Below are positions 46,238 to 57,017 of a stretch of DNA of 64,000 nt, one piece after another. The notes under the pieces are model-generated. The model did not search any database. It was not told where the DNA came from and worked only from the letters and a program-made list of their open reading frames with translations. Position 1 is the stretch's first letter; each line of letters begins with the position of its first letter. This stretch comes from Chamaelirium japonicum (taxonomy: Eukaryota > Streptophyta > Magnoliopsida > Liliales > Melanthiaceae). The stretch covers positions 98,018,016 through 98,082,015 of the forward strand of contig OX393549.1 in NCBI GenBank assembly GCA_947650365.1, written 5' to 3'. Position numbers and translations under genes: made by a program.

Positions 46238-47947
46238 AAACTCATTTTATGGTATTTTTAAAATGAGTCAAATTATATCCAAATGTCAACGCTACCCTCA
46301 AAGCGGAGAGATATCTATTGATCAATTTTACCATGTATATGAGATCTCGAATTCAGATACACCTACTCGAGGGGGCAGTGTGCAGCATCCTTCGCTCACA
46401 GCAGGTCTCTTAAACCCAATCCAAATCTTCCACAGACGGGTTATAATGGACCATGGTTTTCTTTTGACCAGCCCCCCGTGATCTCCATGCGACGCAACGG
46501 GTAGCCTCACGGGTGTTCGGATGCTTACCCATAAGCCTAGGCAATCATAACAAGGGAGTTCATGCGGCCCCCGTGAGGGCGGGAAAAGCCCTTCTCTCCT
46601 GGTATTGTGACCACCATATCCCGAAGGAGACTGCTAAGCCTCTGGCATGACAGAAAATAACTCTCACCCGAGGGGGATGTTGAGCCATACCCTATCACCT
46701 GGAATTCAGCAGTTGGCCATAGAGGCCAGGGGTACTCAAACTGAGTCCTCTTACACATCCCTTAATTATAGTGAGGGTTATTTTAATGCAAGTATTTTAG
46801 ATCCTAGGTTGCGACAACCTAGACCTAGACCCTGGTCATATCGTGCTCCCACTAGAGTTAAGACCTCTTATGAAGTATAGATAGACTTAGAGAGGACCAT
46901 AGTCCCTATCTCGTGGATACTCAGTTGTCACCTTTCTCCCGAGAATCACATTACGTACTTTCCAAGCCTTCGATACTAAATAAAATGATCATTACCCTTT
47001 GTGCTCTAGAGCCTAGCCTATGGTCTAGACATATAAGGAAAGGTCTCCCATTAGTATAACTCCTCGTATGCAACTTGATGTTTGATGTCATAGATAATCA
47101 CCACATCACTATTGGTTTCGATGTTAAACCAATTAGGGACATCCGACAACCTCCGTCGAACCTCAACCTAACGGTGGCATAACCGAGTGTTATGGGATCC
47201 AACTACCATTAAACACCAATTAAACTACGGGTGTCATTAAATGTAGATCTAACCTAATGGTCGTAGGGACCAAGTGGGGAATAGGCATCCCATAAACAGT
47301 GGAGAAAGGGCATCCCACAATCTAATACCTACAGCATTAGAATATATAATTTCACCGGGGTCTTAGAAAATATCCAACTACCATCAAACATAAACATCCA
47401 TTGATATCAAGTTCAGGGTCCGACCCCTGAACATGACTAGCAATGCTCTGATGATCCCATTCATGGCATCTTCCGGATATCTCTTCCTTTGGCCCACCAC
47501 ATCCGGTCTTCCGATAATGGATTTTCCATCTGATCTTGTACTCCAAATCTTCAGCATGTAATTGAAAAATCTAGTATGCCCCGAGCAATCGCTCGTTCAT
47601 ACACATTTTTCTAGGATAAAGAATAATGAAAGCACAAGAATAGAAATAATTAGCCATGAAAAACCAAGCCGTGGAACAACCTCCACGTACTTGTCCCATT
47701 AGGCCTTACAACCATCCATCACAGAAAGAACAAAAAATAACTATGCAATCATTTTTTTCGGGGCCGACCCCTGAAACCAAACAATCATAATTATTATTTT
47801 GTAGCGGCGCCCTGCAGGAAAACATAGCATGCAACACATATGCATATGTGATCTTGCTCATGAAAACCCCGGTGAATCCATTCATTAATCAAATACGCAT
47901 TTGATTCGATTCATAGAAAATTTTTTTGTGAATCGCACACCGAAAAT
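46238..47947 (-). other. Copia-1 leader between primer site and gag
   Basis: 1.7 kb with no domain-bearing frame. Contains a short palindrome, GTTCAGGG/CCCTGAAC across 6 bases (47411-47432), also conserved in the copia leader fragment at 28918-28939. Such leaders hold packaging and dimerisation signals in LTR elements. A role for this hairpin is inference. Confidence 0.6.
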
Positions 47948-47960
47948 GGCTCTGATACCA
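47948..47960 (-). other. Copia-1 primer-binding site
   Basis: TGGTATCAGAGCC on the minus strand, two bases after the 5' LTR. It matches the usual initiator tRNA-Met primer site of plant copia elements. Confidence 0.9.
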
Positions 47961-47962
47961 TT

Positions 47963-50176
47963 TGTTGAAATAAATCAGAGACGCAACGGAAGCTGGACTC
48001 GATCTTAGGATCGATACGGTGTGCGATACATTTTTTAAAATTTTCTTAAGAAACAATCAAAGGCGCAAGATTAAAACAAAATGCAAACGAACCCCTATGG
48101 TCATCTATCGAAACACACCATAAAAATTATGTATGTAATTCAATAGATCTAGGGTTTAGTTTATTATACCTCAGTGCGGGATTTAGTACCGCGATGTTAA
48201 TCTTCCAAGTTGATGATGACGGAAGTATCCACGTGCGTGGAAGAAGCCTCGTTCTTCTTCGGGTACACCCGATCTCGCGAATCGACCCGGATCCTTGCAC
48301 TCCAATCTCTGAGTGCTTCGGAGTGCAAGCTTTCTCTTCTTCTTTATCACACACACTCTATGAGGAGAAAAAGATGAGATGAAGAAGATTTTCTCTATAC
48401 ACCTTAGGTCAAACCAAAGAGTGAGAGAGATGAGTTCCCAAGAGAGAAAGGGAGGCAAAAACCGAACACAAGGGAGAGAGGGATCGGTCTTTCTCTGAAA
48501 AATCTGAATGAGGCTCGGTTTTCCTTGCCTAATATGCCTTAAAAATCATGCCCCCCCTCCCCTTGTCCATATTAACCGTTCCCCCTTCTCTCTCTCTCTC
48601 ATTAATCCTCAAAAATAAATGCCCACTATTGTATAGTTGCCATATTTGGTTTTGCAATTAAAGGGAATAGATTCAAATCATTTCAAATCTGAATTAATCC
48701 CTTTAAATATGAATTTGATGGCCATGCATATTTACCCTAATGAGGGGGGCGGCCACTAGGGCATGCGGGATATGTTAAAATAACCAAAATGCCCCCCATG
48801 CATCTAGTGACCATCCACCTCATACGAAAGCATACATGGTCCATCTCCATGCATGATAAAGTACTCTAACACTTAGGGCACCTCATCCATACCTATTTAA
48901 CATACCATGGAGTAATGAATAGTGTTTTTACTATTTACTGGGGTGCCCTCAGTAAAACATGGGGTGCCTCTATAGTAAAAATCACTAAACACACAGACCG
49001 TGTTCTAGTGCGACACGCACACACAGAATGAACTCCTTATGGAATTATGACAACATCGTGTGTCCCTACACTACTCTGGGGTTGCTTGCTAGTGAACACA
49101 CTTAGTCCTATGCAACCACCATGCCCTAGTGTAATGCACTCACGGAACACAGGACGATTAAGGCATTATTTCTTCAACTCATATTGTGCTGTGAAACAAG
49201 AAGAAAGTTTTGATCCGTAACGATCGTGGATAAGATGGAACCTTCTGGGACTAGGATTCATGGCTTCCAACCGGACTCGATCGACACGCTACCCAAGTGT
49301 CCCTATCAATCCTCTGGGTTCTGGTTAACCTGCGTGGCCACCCAGAGTGCGACGCAGGCTGCACTCCAATTCTCCCAGACTTACTAAGATCTCTCGTATA
49401 CCCCTGCTCTCCGCTTAGTTAGGTAATTAGATGTCCCTTCACTCGGTGCCATGTGTCAACTTGAGCGGTGGAGAGCACCGTCAGACTCAAGTGACCATAT
49501 GACTAGGTTCCTTCTAGGTTGATTAACACATCGTACCTCCGGTTATTTTGGCCAAACAACCGAATTCGATCTAACAACTCAACTGTTAACCACCAGGCCT
49601 GGTTTTAGTACGGTGTATGTCAGACCAAGAAACGTACCTCCCAATAGGGATGTGAATAACCTACAGGAGTGGCATGCCGATGCAACGCCAGTCCGGTAAC
49701 CCAGTGCACTGTGGTATTGGGTCGTGGTTAGATCCCTCACTGTTGGTGAACCAAAGTTACCCAAACTGGTTAGTCCACCGATTATGGTTCTTTAGGGTTT
49801 AGGACTTATTACCCTAAGCAGAAACACGGCTATGTGCACCGGTGTTTGCTCACCGATCTGTGCACCGTGTTGGTTCTGTTCAGCCACAGACACTGTGCTT
49901 AGCAATGACCATGGTGGAGAAACCCATGCTCTGTCATTCCAACAGCTTAACCTGATAAGGCGACCAACCCTAATCAGAACTGCGAATAATTTAGGCTAAT
50001 AGTACTAATCAACTGAGTCTCCCACTCAGATGAACCACTATACAGCCATGGCTCTTTTCAGTTCAGTATATAGAACACGTATAATACACACCAATTAAGC
50101 TATTCTAATATAAATATCAACTCATTTATTAATCAACCATTGTTTTTACAAGCCATAGACCATATCTTACTCAACA
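47963..50176 (-). repeat. Copia-1 5' LTR (right copy)
   Basis: 2214 bp, TGTTGAAA to CTCAACA on the plus strand. It has an extra block at 49449-49533 (GGTGGAGAGCACCGTCAGAC...) compared with the left copy. A related block occurs in the solo LTR at about 52255-52320, so the deletion is more likely in the left copy. Confidence 0.92.
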
Positions 50177-50181
50177 GAGAG

Positions 50182-50646
50182 GTCGTCACCTCTCGAGCCT
50201 CCGTATGAGATAATTTCTCGACGGGTTCGGCACGGGTTGCGGTCCTGCCATTGAGACCTCGCCTCTGACTCGTCTGAGTCCGCGCTTCTGCTCCGTCGGC
50301 GAGGAGGGACAGTTGGAGGGGTTGCCCTGTTGCTGGATCGTTGGGTCACGAGTCGTTGTAACTGCTTAAAAGCGGTTCCTTTCACCTTGCGCGCAGCTAC
50401 GTCCTCCGCAGGGGGCTCCAGCCGGGATGCCCGCTGCGTGGGTGCCAGTGAAGGTTGATGCGACTCTGAGATAGGGGGAGGTCGCGCAGTGAGAGTGGTC
50501 CCCGCTGATACTCCCGGACGCTGAGGCGGGATCGCTGATCCTCCAGTCCGCTGGCCGATCCCCGGGGAGAGATTAGTCCTTTGGTTTGCCGTCGGAACTG
50601 GGTACAGTCGCACCAATTCGTCCATCATGGCTCGGTAAGTAGCCAA
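50182..50646 (-). pseudogene. Gypsy gag, N-terminal part
   Basis: The frame starts MATYRAMMDELVRLYPV and continues with a Pro/Ser/Arg-rich segment to the copia TSD. It represents the front of the Tat-element gag, cut from its C-terminal part at 39232 by copia-1. Confidence 0.75.
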
Positions 50647-50840
50647 TATCTCCAGAAGGAGTTGGTCACTGAGCGGAATAGGGGACTGGGAAGCTTCGGT
50701 AGTTGCGCATAGACCTCGCGTGGGTCCTAGCCCGTCTCTGTCCCCTTATGGCCGGAGCCATCCCAATATTCCTAAAGAAGCACGACTTTTAGTCGTATGG
50801 TCGTGGGCGTTCTCACAGGAACCAGTCGAAAGATCCTACT

Positions 50841-50850
50841 AACGGCGCCA
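50841..50850 (-). other. Gypsy primer-binding site
   Basis: TGGCGCCGTT on the minus strand, two bases after the 5' LTR end CCCCAAACA. The TGGCGCC start is common among plant Tat and Athila elements. The matching tRNA is not assigned. Confidence 0.8.
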
Positions 50851-50852
50851 AA

Positions 50853-53800
50853 TGTTTGGGGATATTTTTCACTGGCTCGTGTGGTCGACCTGCAAGACAG
50901 AGAAAGAGTAAGAACGACTTGCTCCCTTAGGAGCGCAGACCCTCCGACGCTCAAGTCAGTGAAGGTACAGGCAAGGGAGAGCTAAAGTAGTCAGAAAGTG
51001 TTAGGGTTTTTTAGTTTCAACCTGTACTTTGGAGCCAGGGGGGTACCTTTATAGCTTTTTGTAGACTGTCAGGAGTTGATATTATTGGAATTGGATCCGC
51101 TTATCAGAGTCGCAGCGGAAGCAAAAGATAGATCCGAAGATCATACGGTATATGATTCATTACAATTAATTCTACAAAACAATCTACATACAAATCTATG
51201 ATCTTAGCATATGTGCGGACACCCTAGAGGCATACTACGATCTACGGAAGACATGCATGCATCTAGTTAGGTGTTTAGAATCATCATACCTTTTGGATCT
51301 ATGATCCTGAAAGAATGGAACGATGAAGAACCGCACTTGAATCGCAAGGGAAGCTGTCGGATAGCACCCTGTCCTTTGCGAATTGAGGAATCCTCGAAGT
51401 CCCGTCTCTGAGTGCAAGGACTACAAGCCGACGGAGGAATTCGTTGCGAAGACGAAGGCGTGCCGGTAGATCTCCTCCTTCTCTTTCTTTCTTCTTCCTT
51501 CTCCTTCCTTCCTCCTTCTTCTTCCTTCTTCTTCCTCTTTCTTCTTTGGCCGAAACCTTAGAGAGGGAGAGAGGGGAGGGAGTTCGGGTATTAGGAGAGG
51601 GGGAGAGCTAGGGCCGGCCCCTCCCTCTCTTTACCTCTTATAGGGCCGGTCTCCTAGTGCTCCAAGCAATCTAGGCCGGCCCCTAGTAGATAGGGATGAG
51701 AGGGGGCGGTTTTTAGGGTTTCTAAGTGTCTATCGTGAAGCCTGGACGAAAACGCCCTTCGCGAAAAGTGAAAAACTGAAAGAGAGACTGAGTGAGGTGC
51801 GCTACTCGGAATCGAGTTCCGTCAGCGCCTATGAGCTCCTGGAATTGTTCCACTCATTCTAAGATCCATATTCAATATATCCTGAGCCATATTTCAGTAT
51901 TTACCAAATTACCCCTACGGCTCCTAACACATGTGAATTATGTTCTTAAGCTCCGGGCTTGTGCTCCATCACGCTACTTCGCATCCAACTTATCCAACCA
52001 GGTCGGGGAACAATTCCTATACGCAACAACAGGGTGGAACCTTCAGGGTTCAGGATCTCTAGCTTCAACCGGATCCCTGATTAACTGTTCCGGTGACACA
52101 CCAAAAGTTCCGTTAATCAGCCCTAATCCGATTAACCCGCGTAGCCACCCATAGTGCAATGTGAGTTGAACTCTAGTGATCCTAAACTTATGTTACTCCC
52201 TCGTAACCCTGTTCTCTACTATACTCCGATAATCCTCAGTTCCTCCTATTACTGGTGCCATGATACGACTCGGGCGGTGGGGAGCACCGTCAGATCCCGA
52301 TCGATCATCTGACTAGGAATTGATGACTTGTCATCTATAACACCACACACCTTCCAGTGCTATGCCTAGCATCTGGAACATCGTTAGTCATACTGACAAC
52401 CACCAGGCCTGGGTTAACTGTATGAACAGATTGACTCATCAAAACGCACCCATCCAACACTGGACGTTGGATAACCTGTAGGGATTATATGTCACTCAAG
52501 CGCTAGCCGGGTAACCCAATGTATCGTGGTATTGGACTATGGAAGGTCCGCACACGTTGGCACATCAAAGCACCACACAACTGGTTGGCCCAGTGTACAT
52601 GGTCCCTCAGGGTTAAGGACGGATTATCTATAGTAGTAAGATGGTTTATGCACCAGTGTCTGAATCACTGAACTGTGCACCGTCTTGGTTCCTGTTCAAC
52701 ACGATCATCGTGCTTGGTCAGGTGAATAGAAATCCCGCGTTCTCGTGGTGAAGACTTCACCACAACCTCTACCTACCAACAGTTTATTCTCGGTGAAGCG
52801 ACCGGCATCACCTAAGCTGTGAACTAGTTCTAGGTCTACACATAACTGGTCCACTGGGTTTCCCAAGCATGGATCCACCATGCGCCTCAGTGGCCTACTG
52901 TGTTCCCTAGGGTCCTTTATTATATGTGTATTAATATATACCATAGTAGTATTCTAATTAAAGCAATAACCAAAGTCATCTTTATTAATGTTAATACAGA
53001 AAATCCACGCTTAGGATACTCGAGCTACAACAGATATGTGGCGGCGTCTTCCCGCACCTTCTATGCCCTCATGTGCCAACCCATATGGGCTCTTCATGGC
53101 CTTTGTCATTTAGCCTGCCAAGCGGTGGTAAAGGGGGATGTACCGGTCTTGTCATTGCCAGGTGGAGATTCTGGAAAGCTCTAATCTGGGAGGTTCTAGA
53201 TTGACTTTTGCCAGCTTCCGTGGACTGTAATCGTCCACGTAGCTCCCTGGGGGTAATGACACCTGTCGGTTCATTACCGTCTTATTGTGTGCGACCTCTG
53301 CGGGTAAGAGGGCGAGCTCCTGGTCAAGGGAGAGGAACCTTCAGAACCTTTCCTACCATAAAAGGGTAGACTCTTTGGCCGTTTCATGATCAGGCGAGCT
53401 CTTGAGCGATTTGCGAGTGCGGGATTTGGTGAGCTCTTGAGCTGGCCGGGGGTGTTTGTAGGTATCATTCTAAGCTTCCTATTAGCAAAAAGGGGCGATC
53501 TCTTGGCGTGCGAGCTGGTCGCATGTGGTCAGGGTCAGCCCTGGGCGGGCTGCAAGCCATGGCCACAGGCGACCTCTGTCCAAAGGAAGCAACGATCCGC
53601 TACTGCAAGCCCTGGGCGTGCTATGAGCACCGGCCACTGGGAGACTTCTACCATATGCGAGCTAGTCGCATGTGGTCAGGATCAGCCCTGGGCGAGCTGT
53701 AAGCCACGGCCACAGGCGGTCTTTGAAGGAGAAGGGGCGAGCTCCTCGGCCATTTGCATGCTCAGGCGAGCTCTTGAGCGAGCTGTGGGTGTTGGGTTTG

Positions 53801-54528
53801 ACGAGCTCCTGAGCGAGCTGTGGGTATTCGTAGATATCATTCTAAGTTTCCTATTAGCAAAAGGGGGTGATCTCTTGGCGTGCGAGCTGGTCGCATGTGG
53901 TCAGGGTCAGCCCTGGGCGGGCTGCAAGCCACGACCACAGGCGGCCGCTGTCCAAGGGACACAACGATCAGTTACTGCAGGCCTTAGACGGGCTACGAGC
54001 ACCGGCCACTGGGCGACCTCTACCATATGCGAGCTAGTCGCATGTGGTCATGATCAGTCTTGGGCGGGCTGTGACCTCGCAGTCTTTGGTTGAATGGAAG
54101 GAGGTCCAGTCTCTGCGCTACAGGGAACGGTACAGCGTCCTCGCGCCTCTTGCGCTCGCGAAGTTCACGAAGGCGTACCCCAAGTTGCTTCCACTCCTAA
54201 AATCCATGGGAAGATATAGGGAGTTGTATTCCGTGGCATCGCCTCCTTGTTGCTTCAGAGTCTCCTCTCGGCAGTGCTCGTCGAGCAGCTCCCGAAGTTG
54301 CTCCTTGCTCAGCTTGTTCGGGGAGGCTCTTGTTCATGAGGGTAGTGTTTCCAGTGGTAGCTCCTCCACTGCCAGCCTCCTCCTCTCTGAACTCGAAGCT
54401 CTCGGCGGGGAGCCAGAGAGGATTCCTCCTGTATCTCGGAAACGACTTCTTTCTTCCAGTGAGCCCATCACTCCTTGCGGCCTCCACTTGGTCCGGCCGT
54501 TGCCGTCGATATTTTTCATGGACCAACA
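50853..54528 (-). repeat. Gypsy 5' LTR (right copy), split by a solo LTR
   Basis: Parts 50853-51082 and 53038-54528 align with the left LTR, about 1720 bp without the insertion. It shows the same internal repeats, including GAGCTNGTCGCATGTGGTCA. TGTTTGGG to CCAACA ends are intact. Confidence 0.9.
51083..53032 (-). mobile_element. Solo copia LTR, related to copia-1
   Basis: 1950 bp with TSD GATAT (51078-51082 and 53033-53037), ending CAACA; the start TATTGG is probably a mutated TGTTGG. It is structurally parallel to the copia-1 LTR: an early CGCAGCGGAAG block, a CT-rich middle (51475-51545), GGTGGAACCTTCAGGG and GGTGGGGAGCACCGTCAGAT. No internal coding region remains, which indicates LTR-LTR recombination. 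Strand is assigned by this resemblance. Confidence 0.85.
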
Positions 54529-54539
54529 ATTTTGCTGAA

Positions 54540-54700
54540 ATTTTGGGTGGCTAGCTATTCACATTTGGCTCGGTAGCTAGTCCACTTGCACCTCTCATTT
54601 TGGGTGGCTAGCTATTCACATTTGGCTTGGTAGCTAGCCCACTGTGCACCGCTCATTTTGGGTGGCTACCTATTCACATTTGGCCCGGTATTCCCCATTA
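54540..54700. repeat. 57-bp tandem repeat in the MITE
   Basis: ATTTTGGGTGGCTAGCTATT starts at 54540, 54597 and, with one change, 54655. The last copy is partial. It lies outside the gypsy TSD, so it belongs to the MITE. Confidence 0.8.
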
Positions 54701-54851
54701 GCTAAAACTTTAGCTAGTCCGCTATGGATGCTCTTTTTTCGTATCTCAAAGATCATGGGATTCATGGGCTGTAACTTTTCTATATAGTTTCCCCATTGGG
54801 GTGTATACAAATAACCGGTTTCTCAATTGATTTCTCAAAATGCCTAGTTAT

Positions 54852-54955
54852 TTTTTTGAGAAATCCCTCTCAGAGAATGACGGGGTTTCGGCCTACACCT
54901 ACCAGTCGATTAAGAAAATAAATGGAGGTACAGTGTAGGTCGGGGGAAAAAAAGA
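54852..54955 (-). mobile_element. Small poly(A) retroposon, minus strand
   Basis: A T-run at the left is the poly(A) tail in reverse. Direct repeats CCTAGTTAT flank it (54843-54851 and 54956-54964). On the minus strand it resembles the end of the retroposon at 26749-26965. It is inserted about 30 bases beyond the PPR stop codon. Confidence 0.75.
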
Positions 54956-54986
54956 CCTAGTTATAGGCTAAGTGTTTATCACCATA

Positions 54987-56849
54987 CTACAATTGTTTCA
55001 CCCCAAGCCAACTGCAACCAGGGACCTTATTGAGTCCCCTCTCAATCATCGTCTTCCTTAACAATTCAACATCATTACATCTTCCTTGTCTGGCGTATAT
55101 ATTGGACAAAACAACCAGAGGAGTTGGGTTCCATGGCTCCAACTCTGAAAGCCTCTCAGCTGCCGCTTTGCCGAGTTCAGCATCAGAATGACACTCACAG
55201 GCACCTAGTAGAGAAGAGTACATCGAAGCTGAAGGCTCAGGGATCTCCCGTATCAGATCCCAAGCTTCAGCAAGATTCCCGCATCGCCCCAATAGATCAA
55301 CCATGGTACCGAAGTGCTTGGTTGTTGGATCAACACCGAAGTGCCGACTCATCGCATGGAACAACTCCCACCCTTTCTCAATCTGGCCACTATGGCTACA
55401 GACTGAAAGGGCACAAAGGAAAGTAGCTGAATTGGGCTTCACTCTTTGCTCTTGCATCTTTCTGAAAATCTCGAGCGCGGATTCGTTCTCTCCATTCCTT
55501 CCATAACCAGAGATCATTGCGTTCCACAATGCTGGATCGTCTGATTTCCTCTCAATCAGATCAAATACCGTACGAGCCTGAGGAGGACATCCGCAGTTCA
55601 TGTACATATGAATTAGTGCAGTCTGGATGAACTCGTCCTCATAGACTATTCCGGTTCTAATTATATGACTGTGGATCTCTTTGCCATGTTGGAGATCCGA
55701 GATCGATGAACAAGCTTGTAGGAGACTTGTCATGGACTTCAAACTCGGATGCGACGCTCCCTCTAATCGCATCTTGGCGAAGAGCTTAAAAGCTTCTGCC
55801 TCATTTCCATTCTGTGAAAATCCGCTGATCATCAAATTCCATGTGGTCGTATCAGGCTCGAAACCTTCAATTCTTAACTGGTGAAACAACTTCGCTGCGC
55901 TATTGAGGCGTCCATGGGAAAGCAACCCTGAAATCATAGAATTCCAGGTGACCAGATTCCTGTTGCCCATTTCCACAAACACCCGATAAGCCCAATCCAA
56001 CGACCCACATTTCGAATACGTGTCGACAAGTGCCGTTCCGATCATGACATCTGAACTCATTTCACACTTCAAGAAATAGCCGTGTATCTCTTTACCAAGC
56101 AGCAAAGCCGAGAGCTCTGAGCAAGCGGAGAGAAGAGAAAGCAAACTTGACGAGCTGGGTCTTTCTCTGGACCGTGTCATCATTTCCCTGAACAGATCCA
56201 AAGCCATGAGAGAAGCCCCATTCTGCAGAAACCCAGAAACCATTGCGTTGTAGCAGACCACCGTCTTCTCGTGAATCAGCCCGAAGGCTTTCATAGCCGA
56301 ACCCAGTTCGGCGCTATTCGAGTACATGGTCACGAGCGCGGTCGCAACGTATCCATCCATATCGTGCCCAGCCTTCACCGCAAGGCCGTGCAGTTGCGAG
56401 CCCTGCTCAGCCGCCTCGCAGGCAGAAAGAACGCTTGCGATCGTGACTGAATTCGGGCGGAGCCCTCCTGACTCGAGGCGTTTGAAGACGTGGAGAGAGT
56501 CTTGGAGGTGCCCGCATTGGGAGAAGCCGGAGACGACGGCATTGAAGGAAGGCAGGGTTGGGTGGGGGATTTCGTCGAAGACCTTCAGGGCGTGTTCGAA
56601 TAGGTGGAGCTTCATGTAGGTGTTTGTGAGAGCTGTGGCCGTGTAGATGTCGGATTGGAGGCCGGACTTTTGGATGTGGGTGTGGATCTGTTGGGCTTCT
56701 GGGATGGCTTGGAGCTTCCCGCATGCTTTGAGGAGGAACGGGAAGGTGAGATTGTTGGGTCGGCGGGAAGCGGCGTGGGATTGGGCGTACAAGGAGAGGG
56801 CTTCTCGGAGTTGACAGTTGGAGATCAACTTTTGAATGCGGCCCTTCAT
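54987..56849 (-). CDS. Pentatricopeptide repeat protein, E class
   Basis: Single open frame of 620 residues with no intron, typical of plant PPR genes. Helical repeats of P, L and S types run from about residue 20 to 520: NLTFPFLLKACGKL, TALTNTYMKLHLFEHALKVF, VVCYNAMVSGFLQNG, LVTWNSMISGLLSHGRLNSA and ALWNAMISGYGRNGENESAL. The C-terminal E-type region (LLGACECHSDAELGKAAAER through NKVPGCSWLGV) is present and there is no DYW deaminase. Such proteins bind organellar RNA and usually direct C-to-U editing site choice with partners. No clear transit peptide is visible, so mitochondrial or plastid targeting is assumed from the family. The start is the first ATG of the frame. The target RNA cannot be inferred. 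Confidence 0.92.
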   Translation of the reverse strand: MKGRIQKLISNCQLREALSLYAQSHAASRRPNNLTFPFLLKACGKLQAIPEAQQIHTHIQKSGLQSDIYTATALTNTYMKLHLFEHALKVFDEIPHPTLPSFNAVVSGFSQCGHLQDSLHVFKRLESGGLRPNSVTIASVLSACEAAEQGSQLHGLAVKAGHDMDGYVATALVTMYSNSAELGSAMKAFGLIHEKTVVCYNAMVSGFLQNGASLMALDLFREMMTRSRERPSSSSLLSLLSACSELSALLLGKEIHGYFLKCEMSSDVMIGTALVDTYSKCGSLDWAYRVFVEMGNRNLVTWNSMISGLLSHGRLNSAAKLFHQLRIEGFEPDTTTWNLMISGFSQNGNEAEAFKLFAKMRLEGASHPSLKSMTSLLQACSSISDLQHGKEIHSHIIRTGIVYEDEFIQTALIHMYMNCGCPPQARTVFDLIERKSDDPALWNAMISGYGRNGENESALEIFRKMQEQRVKPNSATFLCALSVCSHSGQIEKGWELFHAMSRHFGVDPTTKHFGTMVDLLGRCGNLAEAWDLIREIPEPSASMYSSLLGACECHSDAELGKAAAERLSELEPWNPTPLVVLSNIYARQGRCNDVELLRKTMIERGLNKVPGCSWLGVKQL

Positions 56850-57017
56850 CCAATGGTTTTAAGAACCTGTGGCGGGAGCCAAGGGCAAATCCAAAATGCA
56901 AATAATCCCTTGGCATTCAACTCACAGATTTCAGAAGCCAGCCAACAGCGGGGCTCCAACAAGCTGATGTGGCAATCAATGATTGGATCAATACTCCAAA
57001 GTAAATCAATTAAAAAA
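56850..57017. promoter_or_regulatory. PPR upstream region
   Basis: Only about 170 bases separate the PPR start from the transposon at 57018. No TATA box stands out. The promoter or 5' leader probably overlaps this stretch and perhaps the transposon. Confidence 0.35.

Larger units (their letters stand above)
39238..50176 (-). mobile_element. Ty1/copia retrotransposon (copia-1) inserted in gypsy gag
   Basis: LTRs 39238-41369 and 47963-50176 begin TGTTG and end CAACA, with the exact 5-bp TSD GAGAG (39233-39237 and 50177-50181). The minus-strand order is primer site, long leader, gag, protease, integrase, reverse transcriptase, RNase H, as in Ty1/copia. The gag start and integrase resemble the Tork/Angela group, a moderate-confidence assignment. 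It carries frameshifts, stops and a hAT-like MITE, so it is non-autonomous. Confidence 0.92.
30092..54528 (-). mobile_element. Ty3/gypsy retrotransposon, Tat lineage, with nested insertions
   Basis: LTRs begin TGTTTGGG and end CCAACA on the plus strand, and the 5-bp TSD ATTTT is exact (30087-30091 and 54529-54533). Read on the minus strand it has 5' LTR, primer site, gag, protease, reverse transcriptase, RNase H, a second RNase H, integrase, 3' region with tandem repeats, polypurine tract and 3' LTR. Two RNase H domains are the hallmark of the Tat clade (Ogre, Retand and relatives). Coding frames are broken throughout. A copia element sits in gag and a solo LTR in the 5' LTR. Confidence 0.9.
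29917..54733. mobile_element. MITE split by the gypsy element
   Basis: The two halves (29917-30091 and 54529-54733) end in 23-bp inverted repeats with one mismatch, GAGCATCAATAGCGGACTAG on the left and GAGCATCCATAGCGGACTAG inverted on the right. The flanks are TTA and TTT, compatible with a PIF/Harbinger 3-bp target but not decisive. Without the insert it is about 375 bp. Its right half has three copies of a 57-bp repeat. Confidence 0.7.
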
